A stretch of 64,000 nucleotides of DNA from Alphaproteobacteria bacterium (GTDB taxonomy: Bacteria; Pseudomonadota; Alphaproteobacteria; Rhizobiales; Rhizobiaceae): assembly GCA_018823835.1 (NCBI GenBank), contig JAHJHT010000002.1, positions 62,001-126,000 of the forward strand, read 5' to 3'. Of this stretch, positions 42,186-51,137 are shown one piece after another. Each line of letters starts with the position of its first letter. Position 1 is the first letter of the stretch. The position numbers and the translations under genes are program-made. The notes below the pieces were generated by a model. That model searched no databases. It was not told where the DNA came from and saw only the letters and a list, made by a program, of their open reading frames with translations.

Positions 42186-42410
42186 ATGAGCGCTGCGGGC
42201 AGGATGGCGCTGGCATTTCTCGGCCTGGTGCTGGGTGGCGGTCTGGGCGGCGGCATCGGCCTCCTTGCCGGTCTTCTTTACACCGAACTTGCAGGCACCT
42301 CGGGCTTCGAGGGCTATTCCGGCTATGTCGTGGTCGTCTGGATGCTCGGCGGGATCCTCGTCGGGCTGATCGCGGGGCCCGTGGTCGCGCTAAAATGGTC
42401 ACGGCGCTAG
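42186..42410 (+). CDS. Small glycine-zipper two-helix membrane protein
   Basis: From ATG at 42186, the product has 74 residues; an upstream in-frame ATG at 42114 is less likely. Two hydrophobic helices are obvious: MALAFLGLVLGGGLGGGIGLLAGLL, with GxxxG repeats, and YVVVVWMLGGILVGLIAGPVVAL, then a basic end (KWSRR). Glycine zippers allow tight helix packing. It lies 148 bp after the tRNA and 178 bp before PPK2 and is probably a separate unit. Function unknown. Confidence 0.6.
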   Translation: MSAAGRMALAFLGLVLGGGLGGGIGLLAGLLYTELAGTSGFEGYSGYVVVVWMLGGILVGLIAGPVVALKWSRR

Positions 42411-42588
42411 CAACACACAGCTTGGCCGTTCCGCCAGCCCGCCGGTCATTCGCCGAGACAGCTTTGCGCTTCACTCCCCCTCCGGCAGTTCGAACCGACG
42501 GGCAGTTCCCCGCGCCGATCTCTGCCGGCTTGTCACATCTCTGTTGCAAATGCCGGCTCCTTGTAGGGCCACAACGGGGACATGCGCC

Positions 42589-43503
42589 ATGAACGACAGC
42601 CAGACCTACGACCTCAACCGCATCAAGGACGAGATCGCCGACAGTTTCGACGAGGAACTGGAGATGCAGATGGAGGAGGACCGGCTCGACGAGCTGGTCG
42701 CCGATGGCATGTCCGGCCCGGCCGATCAGACGCTCGACCGCAAGATCTACTTCCGCGAGCTGTTCCGGCTGCAGCACGAACTGGTGCGCCTGCAGGACTG
42801 GGTGCAGCACAAGCAGCTGAAGGTGCTGGTGATCTTCGAGGGCCGCGACTCGGCCGGCAAGGGCGGCGCCATCAAGCGCGTGACGCAGCGGCTCAACCCG
42901 CGCATCTGCCGCGTCGTCGCCCTGCCCGCGCCGACCAACCGGGAGAAGAACCAGTGGTACTTCCAGCGCTACGTGCCGCATTTGCCGTCGGCCGGCGAGA
43001 TGGTGCTGTTCGACCGCTCCTGGTACAACCGGGCGGGCGTCGAGCGCGTGATGGGCTTCTGCACCAGGGAGGAGCTCGAAGAGTTCTTCCGTTCGGTGCC
43101 CGAGTTCGAGCGCATGCTCGTGCGCTCCGGCATCGTGCTCGTCAAATACTGGTTCTCGATCACCGACGAAGAGCAGCAGTTCCGCTTCACGATGCGCATC
43201 CACGACCCGCTGAAGCAGTGGAAGCTCTCCCCGATGGACATGGAGAGCCGGGTGCATTGGGAAGACTACACCAGGGCCAAGGAAGAGATGCTGGCGCGCA
43301 CCCATACGGAAGATGCGCCCTGGTGGGTGGTGCAGGCCGTCGACAAGAAGAAGGCGCGGCTCAACTGCATCGCGCACCTGCTCGAGCAAATCCCCTATGG
43401 CGACGTGCCCAAGCCCGAGATAGAGCTGCCGCGGCGGGTGCACCACGACGACTATGTGCGCCACCCGGTGCCCGGCGAAATGTACGTGCCGCAGCGCTAC
43501 TGA
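42589..43503 (+). CDS. ppk2: Polyphosphate kinase 2 (class I PPK2)
   Basis: A 304-residue PPK2. It transfers phosphate between inorganic polyphosphate and nucleotides, mostly making GTP/ATP from GDP/ADP. Walker A is GRDSAGKGG at residues 85-93, followed by the Walker B and lid residues FDRSWYNRAGVERVMGFC (about 141-158). The length fits single-domain PPK2. The ATG at 42589 has GGGGA upstream. It faces the ABC operon convergently, with 21 bp between stops. Confidence 0.93.
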   Translation: MNDSQTYDLNRIKDEIADSFDEELEMQMEEDRLDELVADGMSGPADQTLDRKIYFRELFRLQHELVRLQDWVQHKQLKVLVIFEGRDSAGKGGAIKRVTQRLNPRICRVVALPAPTNREKNQWYFQRYVPHLPSAGEMVLFDRSWYNRAGVERVMGFCTREELEEFFRSVPEFERMLVRSGIVLVKYWFSITDEEQQFRFTMRIHDPLKQWKLSPMDMESRVHWEDYTRAKEEMLARTHTEDAPWWVVQAVDKKKARLNCIAHLLEQIPYGDVPKPEIELPRRVHHDDYVRHPVPGEMYVPQRY

Positions 43504-43516
43504 GCGTTCAGGGCCG

Positions 43517-43537
43517 GGCCGCGGTCAGGCCGCGGCC
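43517..43537 (+). terminator. GC-rich hairpin between ppk2 and the ABC operon
   Basis: GGCCGCGG (43517-43524) pairs with CCGCGGCC (43530-43537) around TCAGG. It lies 14 bp after the ppk2 stop, overlaps the stop of the convergent ABC gene, and is followed only by TTCCTT. It may stop transcription from both sides but lacks a full U tract. Confidence 0.35.
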
Positions 43538-44352
43538 TTCCTTGCCAGGCGCGCCTTGATCGAAGCGACGTCGGCGCGCGGCGTCGCGGCGAAAAGCGTC
43601 TTCGTGTAGTCGTGCTTCGGGTTGGCGAAGACCTCGTCGCGCGGGCCGTATTCGACGGCCTCGCCGAAATACATGACCATCACCTCGTCGGCGATGTAGC
43701 GCACCACCGAGAGGTCGTGGCTGATGAAGACGTAGGTGAGCTGGAACTCGTCCTGAAGGTCGGCAAGCAGGTTCAGCACTTGCGCCTGCACCGACAGGTC
43801 GAGCGCCGAGACCGGCTCGTCGAGCACCAGCAGGCTGGGGTTCAGCATCAGCGCTCGGGCAATCGCGATACGCTGGCGCTGGCCGCCCGAGAACATGTGC
43901 GGATAGCGGGCGAAATGTTCCTCAGCCAGGCCGACTTTCTTCAGCATGGCCATGGCGCGGTCGCGTCGCTCCGAGGCCGGCATATCGGTGTTGATGAGCA
44001 GCGGTTCGCCGAGCACGTCACCGATCTTCTGGCGCGGGTTGAGCGAGCCGTAGGGGTTCTGGAAGATGATCTGCACCTTCTGGCGCATCTCAGGCGTCAG
44101 CTTGTCCTTGGCGATGTCGACCTTCTGGCCCTCGATGAACAGCTCGCCGGCGGTCGCCGGATCGATCAGCGTGACGATGCGGGCGAGTGTCGACTTGCCG
44201 CAACCACTCTCGCCGACGATGGCGAGCGTCCTGCCCTTCTCGACCGAGAAGCTGACGCCCTTCACGGCATGGACGGTGCGCGGCTTGGCGAACAGGCCGC
44301 CGCCGACATGGTAGTCGCGCACCAGGTTGCGGGCTTCGAGGACTGCTGTCAT
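43525..44352 (-). CDS. Dipeptide/oligopeptide ABC transporter ATPase, DppF type
   Basis: A 275-residue ATPase. Walker A GESGCGKST, signature FSGGQRQR and Walker B LLVLDEPVSALD are present, and the Opp/Dpp C-terminal extension ends in TRKAAA-like sequence. It energises peptide uptake with its partner at 44349. Its ATG overlaps the partner stop (ATGA at 44349-44352), and this is the distal gene of the operon beginning at 48824. Confidence 0.93.
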   Translation of the reverse strand: MTAVLEARNLVRDYHVGGGLFAKPRTVHAVKGVSFSVEKGRTLAIVGESGCGKSTLARIVTLIDPATAGELFIEGQKVDIAKDKLTPEMRQKVQIIFQNPYGSLNPRQKIGDVLGEPLLINTDMPASERRDRAMAMLKKVGLAEEHFARYPHMFSGGQRQRIAIARALMLNPSLLVLDEPVSALDLSVQAQVLNLLADLQDEFQLTYVFISHDLSVVRYIADEVMVMYFGEAVEYGPRDEVFANPKHDYTKTLFAATPRADVASIKARLARKAAA

Positions 44353-45203
44353 GACGCGGCTCCGGCGGCAGGCTGTTCGTCGACGAGATAGTCGGAGATG
44401 GTGGGCAGGCGGTCGCCCGTCGCATTGTCGGGCAATGCCGACAGAAGCGCACGCGTGTAGTTGCTCTTCGGGTTCTCGAACAGCGACAGCACGTCGGCCT
44501 CTTCCATCTTGCGCCCCTTGTACTGGACGATGACGCGGTCGGCGGTCTCGGCCACCACGCCCATGTTGTGGGTGATCATGATCAGGCCCATGCCGTACTT
44601 TTCCTGCAGGCTGACAAGCAGGTCGAGGATCTGCTTCTGGATTGTGACGTCGAGCGCGGTGGTCGGCTCGTCGGCGATCAGGAGCTTGGGATTGCAGGCG
44701 ATCGCGATGGCGATCATGACGCGCTGGCACTGGCCGCCCGACATCTGGTGCGGGAAGGAACTGAGACGATCGGCCGGGTCGGGAATGCCGACGAGGTCGA
44801 GCAGTTCTATGGCGCGCGCGCGGCGCTCTGCGCGGCTCATGCCCATGTGCACGGCCAGCACTTCCTCGATCTGGAAGCCGACGGTGAAGCAGGGATTGAG
44901 GCTTGCCATCGGCTCCTGGAAGATCATCGCCATGTCCTTGCCGACCATCTTGCGGCGCTCGGCCGGCGTCAGCGTCATGAGGTCGACGCCGTCGAACTCC
45001 ATGCGGTCGGCGGTGACCTTGGCGCTCCAGGGCAGAAGGCCCATGACAGCCAGCATCGAGACCGACTTGCCGGAACCGGATTCGCCGACGATGGCCAGAA
45101 CCTCGCGCGGCTCGACCGACAGCGAGACGCCGTCGACGGCGCGGAACTGTCCAGCCGCGGTGGCGAATTCGACGACGAGGTTTTCGATTTCAAGCAGGGG
45201 CAT
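44349..45203 (-). CDS. Dipeptide/oligopeptide ABC transporter ATPase, DppD type
   Basis: The 284-residue ATPase has Walker A GESGSGKS, signature MSGGQCQR, and the Walker B region LIADEPTTALDVTIQ, plus the switch His in MITHNMGVVAE. It forms a heterodimer with the DppF-like ATPase for import of peptides. A Cys replaces the usual Gln/Arg in the signature (GGQCQRV), a mild variation. It begins 4 bp after the DppC-like gene stop. Confidence 0.93.
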   Translation of the reverse strand: MPLLEIENLVVEFATAAGQFRAVDGVSLSVEPREVLAIVGESGSGKSVSMLAVMGLLPWSAKVTADRMEFDGVDLMTLTPAERRKMVGKDMAMIFQEPMASLNPCFTVGFQIEEVLAVHMGMSRAERRARAIELLDLVGIPDPADRLSSFPHQMSGGQCQRVMIAIAIACNPKLLIADEPTTALDVTIQKQILDLLVSLQEKYGMGLIMITHNMGVVAETADRVIVQYKGRKMEEADVLSLFENPKSNYTRALLSALPDNATGDRLPTISDYLVDEQPAAGAAS

Positions 45204-45207
45204 GGGC

Positions 45208-46116
45208 TCAGGACCTCTTCAGCTTGGGATCGAGCGCATCGCGCAGGCCGTCGCCGACCAGATTGATCGCCAGGACGGTGATCAGGATCGCGATGCCGGG
45301 GAAGGTGACGACCCACCAGGCGCGCAGGATGAACTCGCGCGCCTCGGCCAGCATGGTGCCCCATTCTGGCGTTGGCGGCTGCGCGCCCATGCCCAGGAAG
45401 CCCAGTGCGGCGGCGTCGAGGATGGCGCTCGAGAAGGAGAGCGTCGCCTGCACGATAAGCGGCGCCATGGTGTTGGGCAGGATGGTGCGGAACATCAGGC
45501 GCATCGGCCCGGCGCCGGCGACCCGCGCCGCGGTGACGTATTCGCGGCCCTTCTCGGTCATCACGGCAGCGCGCGTCAGGCGTACGAAATGCGGCTGCAG
45601 CACCAGCGCGATGGCGATCATCGCATTGGTCAGGCCAGGCCCGAGAACCGCCACCAGAACAAGCGCCAGGAGCAGCGACGGGAAGGCCAGGATGACGTCC
45701 ATGATGCGCATGATGACGGTGTCGATCCAGCCGCCGAAATAGCCTGCGATGACGCCGATGAAGATGCCGCCCAACAGCGCTATCGTGGTGACGACGACGC
45801 CGATGAAGAGCGAATATTGTGCGCCGTAGAGCAGGCGCGATAGCATGTCGCGGCCGACCGGATCGGTGCCGAGCGGGAAGACGGCGCTGCCGCCCTCCTC
45901 CCAGAACGGCGGCACGAGCACGGCGTCGCGGTACTGCGCGTTGGGCAGGTGCGGCGCGATGACCGGTGCCAGCAGCGCCACGATGACGAGCAGCACGAAG
46001 AGCCAGAAGCCGAGAACCGCGCCGCGGTTTTCGGAGAAATAGAACCAGAACTCGGCCAGCCGGCGGCGGCGGGACGGGTCGAGCGAGACGGGCTGGACAG
46101 CGTTGGTTTCGGCCAT
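45208..46116 (-). CDS. Dipeptide/oligopeptide ABC transporter permease, DppC type
   Basis: From the ATG at 46116, the protein has 302 residues; the long frame further upstream continues through the DppB gene region and is an artefact. Membrane helices lie at about 32-55, 105-130, 150-170, 200-215 and 265-288. The permease EAA motif GAGPMRLMFRTILPNTMAPLIVQ and the ALGFLGMGAQPP signature of DppC are visible. It forms the transmembrane channel with the DppB type subunit, coupled by an 11-bp gap. Confidence 0.92.
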   Translation of the reverse strand: MAETNAVQPVSLDPSRRRRLAEFWFYFSENRGAVLGFWLFVLLVIVALLAPVIAPHLPNAQYRDAVLVPPFWEEGGSAVFPLGTDPVGRDMLSRLLYGAQYSLFIGVVVTTIALLGGIFIGVIAGYFGGWIDTVIMRIMDVILAFPSLLLALVLVAVLGPGLTNAMIAIALVLQPHFVRLTRAAVMTEKGREYVTAARVAGAGPMRLMFRTILPNTMAPLIVQATLSFSSAILDAAALGFLGMGAQPPTPEWGTMLAEAREFILRAWWVVTFPGIAILITVLAINLVGDGLRDALDPKLKRS

Positions 46117-46127
46117 GCGCGTTGCTC

Positions 46128-47132
46128 CTAGTGCCGGATTCGCGGGTTGATCAGCCCGTAGAGCAGATCGACGATGAGGTTGACGATCATGATGATGCCG
46201 GCGATCAGCAGCAGCCCGCCCTGGATGACCGGGTAGTCGCGCCGGAACACCGAATCCACCATCCACTTGCCGATGCCCGGCCAGGAAAAGATGGTCTCGG
46301 TCAGGATGGCGCCGGCCAGCAAAACGCCGACCTGCAGACCGATGGTGGTGATGACCGGGATCATGGCATTGCGCAGCGCGTGGATGCCGACGACGCGAAA
46401 CGGCGCCAGTCCCTTTGCGCGCGCGGTGCGGACATAGTCCTCTCCAAGCACCTCCAGCATGGCCGAGCGGGTCTGTCGGGCAATCACCGCGAGCGGAATG
46501 GTGCCGAGAACGATGGTCGGCAGGACGAGGTGGCTGACCGCCGACTTGAAGGCGCCGGCCTGGCCCGACAGCAGCGAATCGATCAGCATGAAGCCGGTAA
46601 CCGGCGGAAAGAAGTAGAGCAGCGAGATGCGGCCCGAGACCGGCGTCCACTGCAGGATGCCGGAAAAGAAGATGATGAGCAGCAGGCCCCACCAGAAGAT
46701 CGGCATGGAATAGCCGACGAGGGCGGTGCCCATGATGGTCTGGTCCCAGAAACTGCCGCGCTTGATGGCCGCGAAGATGCCGGCCGGGATGCCGAGGAAG
46801 ACCGCGAAGATGATGGCGCAGACCGACAGTTCGAGCGTCGCGGGGAAGAGCGTCAGGAACTGGTCGAGAATCGGCTGCTTGGTGACGATGGAGTTGCCGA
46901 AATCGCCGGTCAGCACGCCGCCGAGATAATCGAAATACTGCACCACGATCGGCCGGTCGTAGCCGAGCTCGTGCGAGATCTGCGCGTGCCGCTCGGGCGA
47001 CATGACCCGTTCGCCAGACAGCAGCGCGACCGGATCGCCCGGCAGCAGGCGGATGAACGAAAAGGCGATGATGGAAACGCCGATGAAGGTCGGCACGAGA
47101 ACGGCCAGACGTTTCACGAGATAGCGAAGCAT
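46128..47132 (-). CDS. Dipeptide/oligopeptide ABC transporter permease, DppB type
   Basis: From the ATG at 47132, the protein has 334 residues, opening MLRYLVKRLAVLVPTFIGVS, the classic DppB start. The middle helices and the EAA loop (YVRTARAKGLAPFRVVGIHALRNAMIPVI) are typical. It forms half of the transport channel. It is separated from the binding-protein gene by 96 bp that contain an attenuator-like hairpin (47182-47209), and precedes DppC. Confidence 0.93.
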   Translation of the reverse strand: MLRYLVKRLAVLVPTFIGVSIIAFSFIRLLPGDPVALLSGERVMSPERHAQISHELGYDRPIVVQYFDYLGGVLTGDFGNSIVTKQPILDQFLTLFPATLELSVCAIIFAVFLGIPAGIFAAIKRGSFWDQTIMGTALVGYSMPIFWWGLLLIIFFSGILQWTPVSGRISLLYFFPPVTGFMLIDSLLSGQAGAFKSAVSHLVLPTIVLGTIPLAVIARQTRSAMLEVLGEDYVRTARAKGLAPFRVVGIHALRNAMIPVITTIGLQVGVLLAGAILTETIFSWPGIGKWMVDSVFRRDYPVIQGGLLLIAGIIMIVNLIVDLLYGLINPRIRH

Positions 47133-47181
47133 TGAACAACCCCTGCCGCTAGCCCCTTCGGGCAGTCCGAAAATATGCAAA

Positions 47182-47209
47182 AGGGGGCGTTCGTGTTGGA
47201 ACGCCCCCT
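47182..47209 (-). terminator. Intra-operon attenuator between binding-protein and permease genes
   Basis: AGGGGGCGTTC (47182-47192) pairs perfectly with GAACGCCCCCT (47199-47209) around a 6-base loop, an 11-bp GC-rich stem. On the minus strand it is followed by TTTT. It lies 20 bp after the binding-protein stop. Partial termination here would yield more binding protein than permease, a common arrangement in ABC importers. Confidence 0.75.
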
Positions 47210-47228
47210 CCTGAATTGCGGCCGCTAG

Positions 47229-48824
47229 TTACTCGGTGATGTCGACGCCGTCAAAGGCAAAATCACCAAGCGGGCTCTGGACGAAGCCTTCGACTTCCTT
47301 GCGCATCGGAACAACCGAGAGCGAGTGGTCGATCGTTGCCCAAGGTGCCTCGCGCTTGAAGACGACCTGCGCCTCTTCATAGAGCTTGGTGCGCTCGGCC
47401 TTGTCCGAGGACGTCTTGGCCTTGGAGACGAGATCGTCGAACTCCTGGTTGCACCACTGCGCGCGGTTGTTGCCGCCGACGGCATCGCAGCCGAGCAGCG
47501 TGTCGAGGAAGTTGTCCGGGTCGCCGTTGTCGCCGGTCCAGCCGAGCATGACGGCGCCGTCACGATCCTTCGCCTTGGAGCGGTCGAGGTACTCGGCCCA
47601 CTCGTAGGAGACGATCTCGACCTTGACGCCGATCTTGTCGAAGTCGGACTGGATCAGCTCGGCGGCGCGACGCGCGTTGAGCATGTAGGGACGCGCAACC
47701 GGCATCGCCCAGACCTTCATCGAGAGGTCCTTGACGCCAGCGTCCTCGAGCATCTTCTTGGCTGCTTCCGGATCGTAGGTGTCGTCCTCGATGGCCTTGT
47801 TATACGACCACATGGTCGGCGGGATCGGGTTCTTGGCGGGCGTTGCAGCGCCCTGGAACACGGCGTCGACGATGGCCTGCTTGTTGATCGCCTTGTTCAG
47901 CGCCTTGCGCACTTCGACCTTGTCGAAAGGCGCCTGGGTGGTGTTGTAGGCGAGGTAGGCAACGTTCAGGCCTTCCTGCTCCAGAACCTTGAGCGCCGGG
48001 TCGGCCTTCATGGCCTCGACGTCGGCCGAGTTCGGATAAGGCATCAGGTGGCATTCGCCGGCCTTCAGCTTCTGATAGCGCACGGCAGCGTCCGTCGTGA
48101 TCGCGAAGACGAGATCGTCGATCTTCTGCTTGCCGCCCCAGTAGTCCGGGTTGGCCTTGTAGCGGATCACGGCGTCCTGCTGATAGGCAACGAAGGCGAA
48201 GGGGCCGGTGCCGAGCGGCATCTGGTTCAGCTGTTCCTTCTTGCCGTCGGCATCGAGCTTGTCGGCGTATTCCTTCGACATGATCGAGGCGAAGGGCATC
48301 GCCACGTTGGCCAGGAACGGCGCTTCCCTCTGCTTGAGCACGAACTTCACGGTCATGTCGTCGACCTTCTCGATCGACGAGATCAGGTCGGGCATGCCCA
48401 TGCCGGAGAAATATTCCCAGGACGTGCCGGGGACGTACTGGTTCCAGGCGTTGTCGGCGCTGAACTGGCGCTCGAACGAGAAGATCACGTCGTCGGCGTT
48501 GAGGTCACGCGTCGGGGTGAAGAACTCGGTAGTCTGGAACTTGACGCCCGGGCGCAGCTTGAAGGTGTACTCCAGGCCGTCGTCTGAAATCTCCCAGCTC
48601 TCGGCAAGGCCCGGCTCGGTCTCGGTCGTGCCCTTCTTGAACTCGAGAAGGCGATTGTAGACCGTGTGAGCCGCCGCATCGAAAGTGGTGCCGGCAGTGT
48701 AAAGGCCGGGGTCAAAACCCTCCGGCGAACCTTCCGAGCAATAAACGAAGGTCTTCGCACTTGCTACGCCACTCAGGACGGTCGCGGCTGCCAGCGCAGC
48801 AGCGAAGGTCAATTTTCTTATCAT
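47229..48824 (-). CDS. Peptide-type ABC transporter substrate-binding protein (family 5)
   Basis: A 531-residue periplasmic protein with signal peptide (LTFAAALAAATVLSGVASA, cleavage after about residue 23). The SBP_bac_5 hallmarks are present: VYCSEGSPEGFDPGLYTAGTTFDAAAHTVYNRL near the start and ETEPGLAESWEISDDGLEYTFKLRPGVKF next (each split in reality over about 35 residues). It has two Cys in mature GECHLMP and LLGCDAVG. It binds peptides or small cations for the downstream permeases. GGGAG lies before the ATG. First gene of the operon. Confidence 0.94.
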   Translation of the reverse strand: MIRKLTFAAALAAATVLSGVASAKTFVYCSEGSPEGFDPGLYTAGTTFDAAAHTVYNRLLEFKKGTTETEPGLAESWEISDDGLEYTFKLRPGVKFQTTEFFTPTRDLNADDVIFSFERQFSADNAWNQYVPGTSWEYFSGMGMPDLISSIEKVDDMTVKFVLKQREAPFLANVAMPFASIMSKEYADKLDADGKKEQLNQMPLGTGPFAFVAYQQDAVIRYKANPDYWGGKQKIDDLVFAITTDAAVRYQKLKAGECHLMPYPNSADVEAMKADPALKVLEQEGLNVAYLAYNTTQAPFDKVEVRKALNKAINKQAIVDAVFQGAATPAKNPIPPTMWSYNKAIEDDTYDPEAAKKMLEDAGVKDLSMKVWAMPVARPYMLNARRAAELIQSDFDKIGVKVEIVSYEWAEYLDRSKAKDRDGAVMLGWTGDNGDPDNFLDTLLGCDAVGGNNRAQWCNQEFDDLVSKAKTSSDKAERTKLYEEAQVVFKREAPWATIDHSLSVVPMRKEVEGFVQSPLGDFAFDGVDITE

Positions 48825-49131
48825 TGGTTACTCCCTGATATTTTTCCAAGCCCCTCAATCAGGCCGGAGAAGCCGGCATATAATCATCCTTTCTCACGGT
48901 TTGGAACTCCCCCCTCTCTGCCGTACGGGAAGCCAGTATTTTGGCGTCGATAACCGCATTTGCGGGCTACAGGAGACTTGCGCATGGCTTGCTTGTGGCG
49001 GGCGCCTCGCAATAGATTGCGCAGGCCTGTCGCAGGTCCGGGGGGAGTGGATCCGCAGCCCCTGGCTGTCGATGCCCGGAGCGGACAGGGTCAAAACAAG
49101 GCGGCAACCGCAGCCGCCATGGGAGGAAGAA
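48825..49131. other. 307-bp divergent region between ABC operon and acyl-CoA synthetase gene
   Basis: A plus-strand frame is open from 48901 but has no SD until 49121, so I read this as leader. Inverted CTTGGAAA-like and GCCGGAGAAGCCGGC (48862-48876; GCCGG arms with a short loop) motifs are visible. No strong promoter or riboswitch-like fold is recognisable. Confidence 0.4.
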
Positions 49132-51129
49132 TTGGCAAAAGCGACCAGCAAGACACCCGCCCGGGCTGCCGGCAAGTCTAGCACCAAGGGCAGGAAGCCG
49201 GCCGCGGCGATAAAGGCCGAGGCGGCGAAGCCCGCCGCAACGGGCGCGGGCGCGGCCAAGGCGAGAAAGCCGGCAGCGGCAAAACCGGCCGCGCAGAACG
49301 CAGGCCCAGCCAAGACCAGGAAGCCGGTCGGGGCCAAGCCAGTGACGGCGCCAAAGGCACCCGCCAAGGCAGCCAAGACCACCAAGACAACCGCAGCAAG
49401 GAAGCCTGCCGCAACGAAAGCGGCAACCGCGGCACGCGGCCGTGCTGCCAGCAAGACGACTTCGCGAGACAAGCCCTGGCTGAAGAGCTACCCCGAGAGG
49501 GTGGCTGCCGAGATGCCGCCTCTTGCCGCCGCCTCGATCGGCGACCTGCTGGTCGGCGCGTGCAAGCAGTTTGCCGGGCGCCCGGCCTTCACCTGCATGG
49601 GCAAGTCGATCAGTTTCGGCGAGCTGGAACGGCAATCCTCGGCGATCGGAAGCTGGCTGCAGGGACGCGGCCTCGCCAAGGGGGCGCGCGTGGCGATCAT
49701 GATGCCGAACGTGCTGCAGTATCCGGTGGCAATGATGGGCGTGCTGCGGGCCGGCTACACGGTGGTCAACGTCAATCCGCTCTACACGCCGCGCGAACTC
49801 GAGCACCAGCTCAAGGATTCGGGCGCCGAAGCGATCATCGTGCTCGAGAATTTCGCCAAGACCCTGCAGACGGTCGTCTCTCGGACCCAGGTGAAGCATG
49901 TCGTAGTTGCCACCATGGGCGACATGCTGGGCATTAAGGGGCTCCTGGTGAACTTCGTGGTGCGGCGGGTGAAGAAGCTGGTTCCCGCCTGGGCCCTGCC
50001 TGGCCACGTCAGTTTCAATTCAGCGCTGAGCGAGGGGGCAGAGCGCCCGTTCAAGCCCGCCAAGGTCGGGCCCGACGACGTCGCCTTCCTGCAGTATACG
50101 GGCGGGACGACCGGTGTGGCCAAGGGCGCCACGCTGTCGCACCGCAACGTGCTGGCTAATGTCAGCCAGCTCGCCATGTGGGTGGAGGAGGCCTACCGGG
50201 TAAAACCAAAGCCCGCCGATCTCGTCTACATCTGCGCGCTGCCACTCTACCACATCTTCGCGCTGACGGTGAACGCGATGATGGGGATGCAGCAGGGCGC
50301 GCAGAACGTGCTGATCCCCAATCCGCGCGACATTCCGGGCTTCGTCAAGGAGCTGCAGAAGTACAAGTTCCACATCTTTCCGGGCCTCAACACGCTGTTC
50401 AACGCACTTTTGAACAACGAGCAGTTCCGGGCACTGGACTTCAAGCCGTTGATCCTGACGCTGGGCGGCGGCATGGCGGTGCAGAAGGCCGTGGCGGAGC
50501 GCTGGAAGGCGCTGACCGGCAACATCATCACGGAAGGCTACGGCCTGTCGGAGACGTCGCCCGTTGCGACGGCGAACTACGTGACGGGCGCCGACTTCAG
50601 CGGCACGATCGGCCTGCCGCTGCCGTCGACGGAACTGTCGATCCGCGACGACGACGGCAAGGAAATGCCGCTCGGCGAGGTCGGCGAGATCTGCATCAAG
50701 GGTCCGCAGGTGATGGTGGGCTACTGGAACCGGCCGGACGAGACGGCAAAGGTCATGACGCCGGACGGCTTCTTCAAATCGGGCGACATGGGCATCATGG
50801 ACGAACGCGGCTTCACCAAGATCGTCGACCGCAAGAAGGACATGATCCTCGTCTCCGGCTTCAACGTCTACCCGAACGAACTGGAAGACGTGGTGGCGAT
50901 GCACCCCGGCGTGCTGGAGGTGGCAGCGATCGGCGTGCCTGACGAGCATTCGGGCGAAGCGCCGAAACTCTTCATCGTCAAGAAGGACCCGGACCTGACC
51001 GTCGAGGCGCTGAACGCCTTCTGCAAGGAAAACCTGACCGGCTACAAGCGGCCGAAATACATCGAGTTCAGGACCGAGCTGCCGAAGACCAATGTCGGCA
51101 AGATACTGCGGCGGGAACTGCGGGGATAA
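49132..51129 (+). CDS. Long-chain acyl-CoA synthetase (AMP-binding) with histone H1-like N-terminal tail
   Basis: A TTG start at 49132 follows a near-perfect SD (GGGAGGAAG, 49121-49129), giving 665 residues. Residues 1 to about 108 are a low-complexity Lys/Ala/Pro/Thr tail with AAKPAA, KARKPAA and TRKPVGAKP repeats, as in histone H1-like or AlgP-type proteins. The enzyme proper begins near DKPWLKSYPERVAAEMPPL. It carries YTGGTTGVAKGATLSHRN (P-loop), GYGLSETSPVA, TGDMG-type SGDMG with DRKKDMI and the final Lys in KTNVGKILRREL. It activates fatty acids with ATP and CoA. The tail may bind nucleic acid, membrane or polyphosphate; unresolved. It is convergent with the SDR gene. Confidence 0.93.
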   Translation: MAKATSKTPARAAGKSSTKGRKPAAAIKAEAAKPAATGAGAAKARKPAAAKPAAQNAGPAKTRKPVGAKPVTAPKAPAKAAKTTKTTAARKPAATKAATAARGRAASKTTSRDKPWLKSYPERVAAEMPPLAAASIGDLLVGACKQFAGRPAFTCMGKSISFGELERQSSAIGSWLQGRGLAKGARVAIMMPNVLQYPVAMMGVLRAGYTVVNVNPLYTPRELEHQLKDSGAEAIIVLENFAKTLQTVVSRTQVKHVVVATMGDMLGIKGLLVNFVVRRVKKLVPAWALPGHVSFNSALSEGAERPFKPAKVGPDDVAFLQYTGGTTGVAKGATLSHRNVLANVSQLAMWVEEAYRVKPKPADLVYICALPLYHIFALTVNAMMGMQQGAQNVLIPNPRDIPGFVKELQKYKFHIFPGLNTLFNALLNNEQFRALDFKPLILTLGGGMAVQKAVAERWKALTGNIITEGYGLSETSPVATANYVTGADFSGTIGLPLPSTELSIRDDDGKEMPLGEVGEICIKGPQVMVGYWNRPDETAKVMTPDGFFKSGDMGIMDERGFTKIVDRKKDMILVSGFNVYPNELEDVVAMHPGVLEVAAIGVPDEHSGEAPKLFIVKKDPDLTVEALNAFCKENLTGYKRPKYIEFRTELPKTNVGKILRRELRG

Positions 51130-51137
51130 GCCAAGCG

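Noticed and set aside
45208-47139. A single 643-codon minus-strand frame joining the two permease genes
   Set aside because: The upstream part is out of frame with the DppB-type permease and contains Arg-rich nonsense; the DppC-type protein starts at 46116.
48901-49131. N-terminal extension of the acyl-CoA synthetase
   Set aside because: The strong SD at 49121-49129 before TTG 49132 and the unconvincing composition upstream argue against it.
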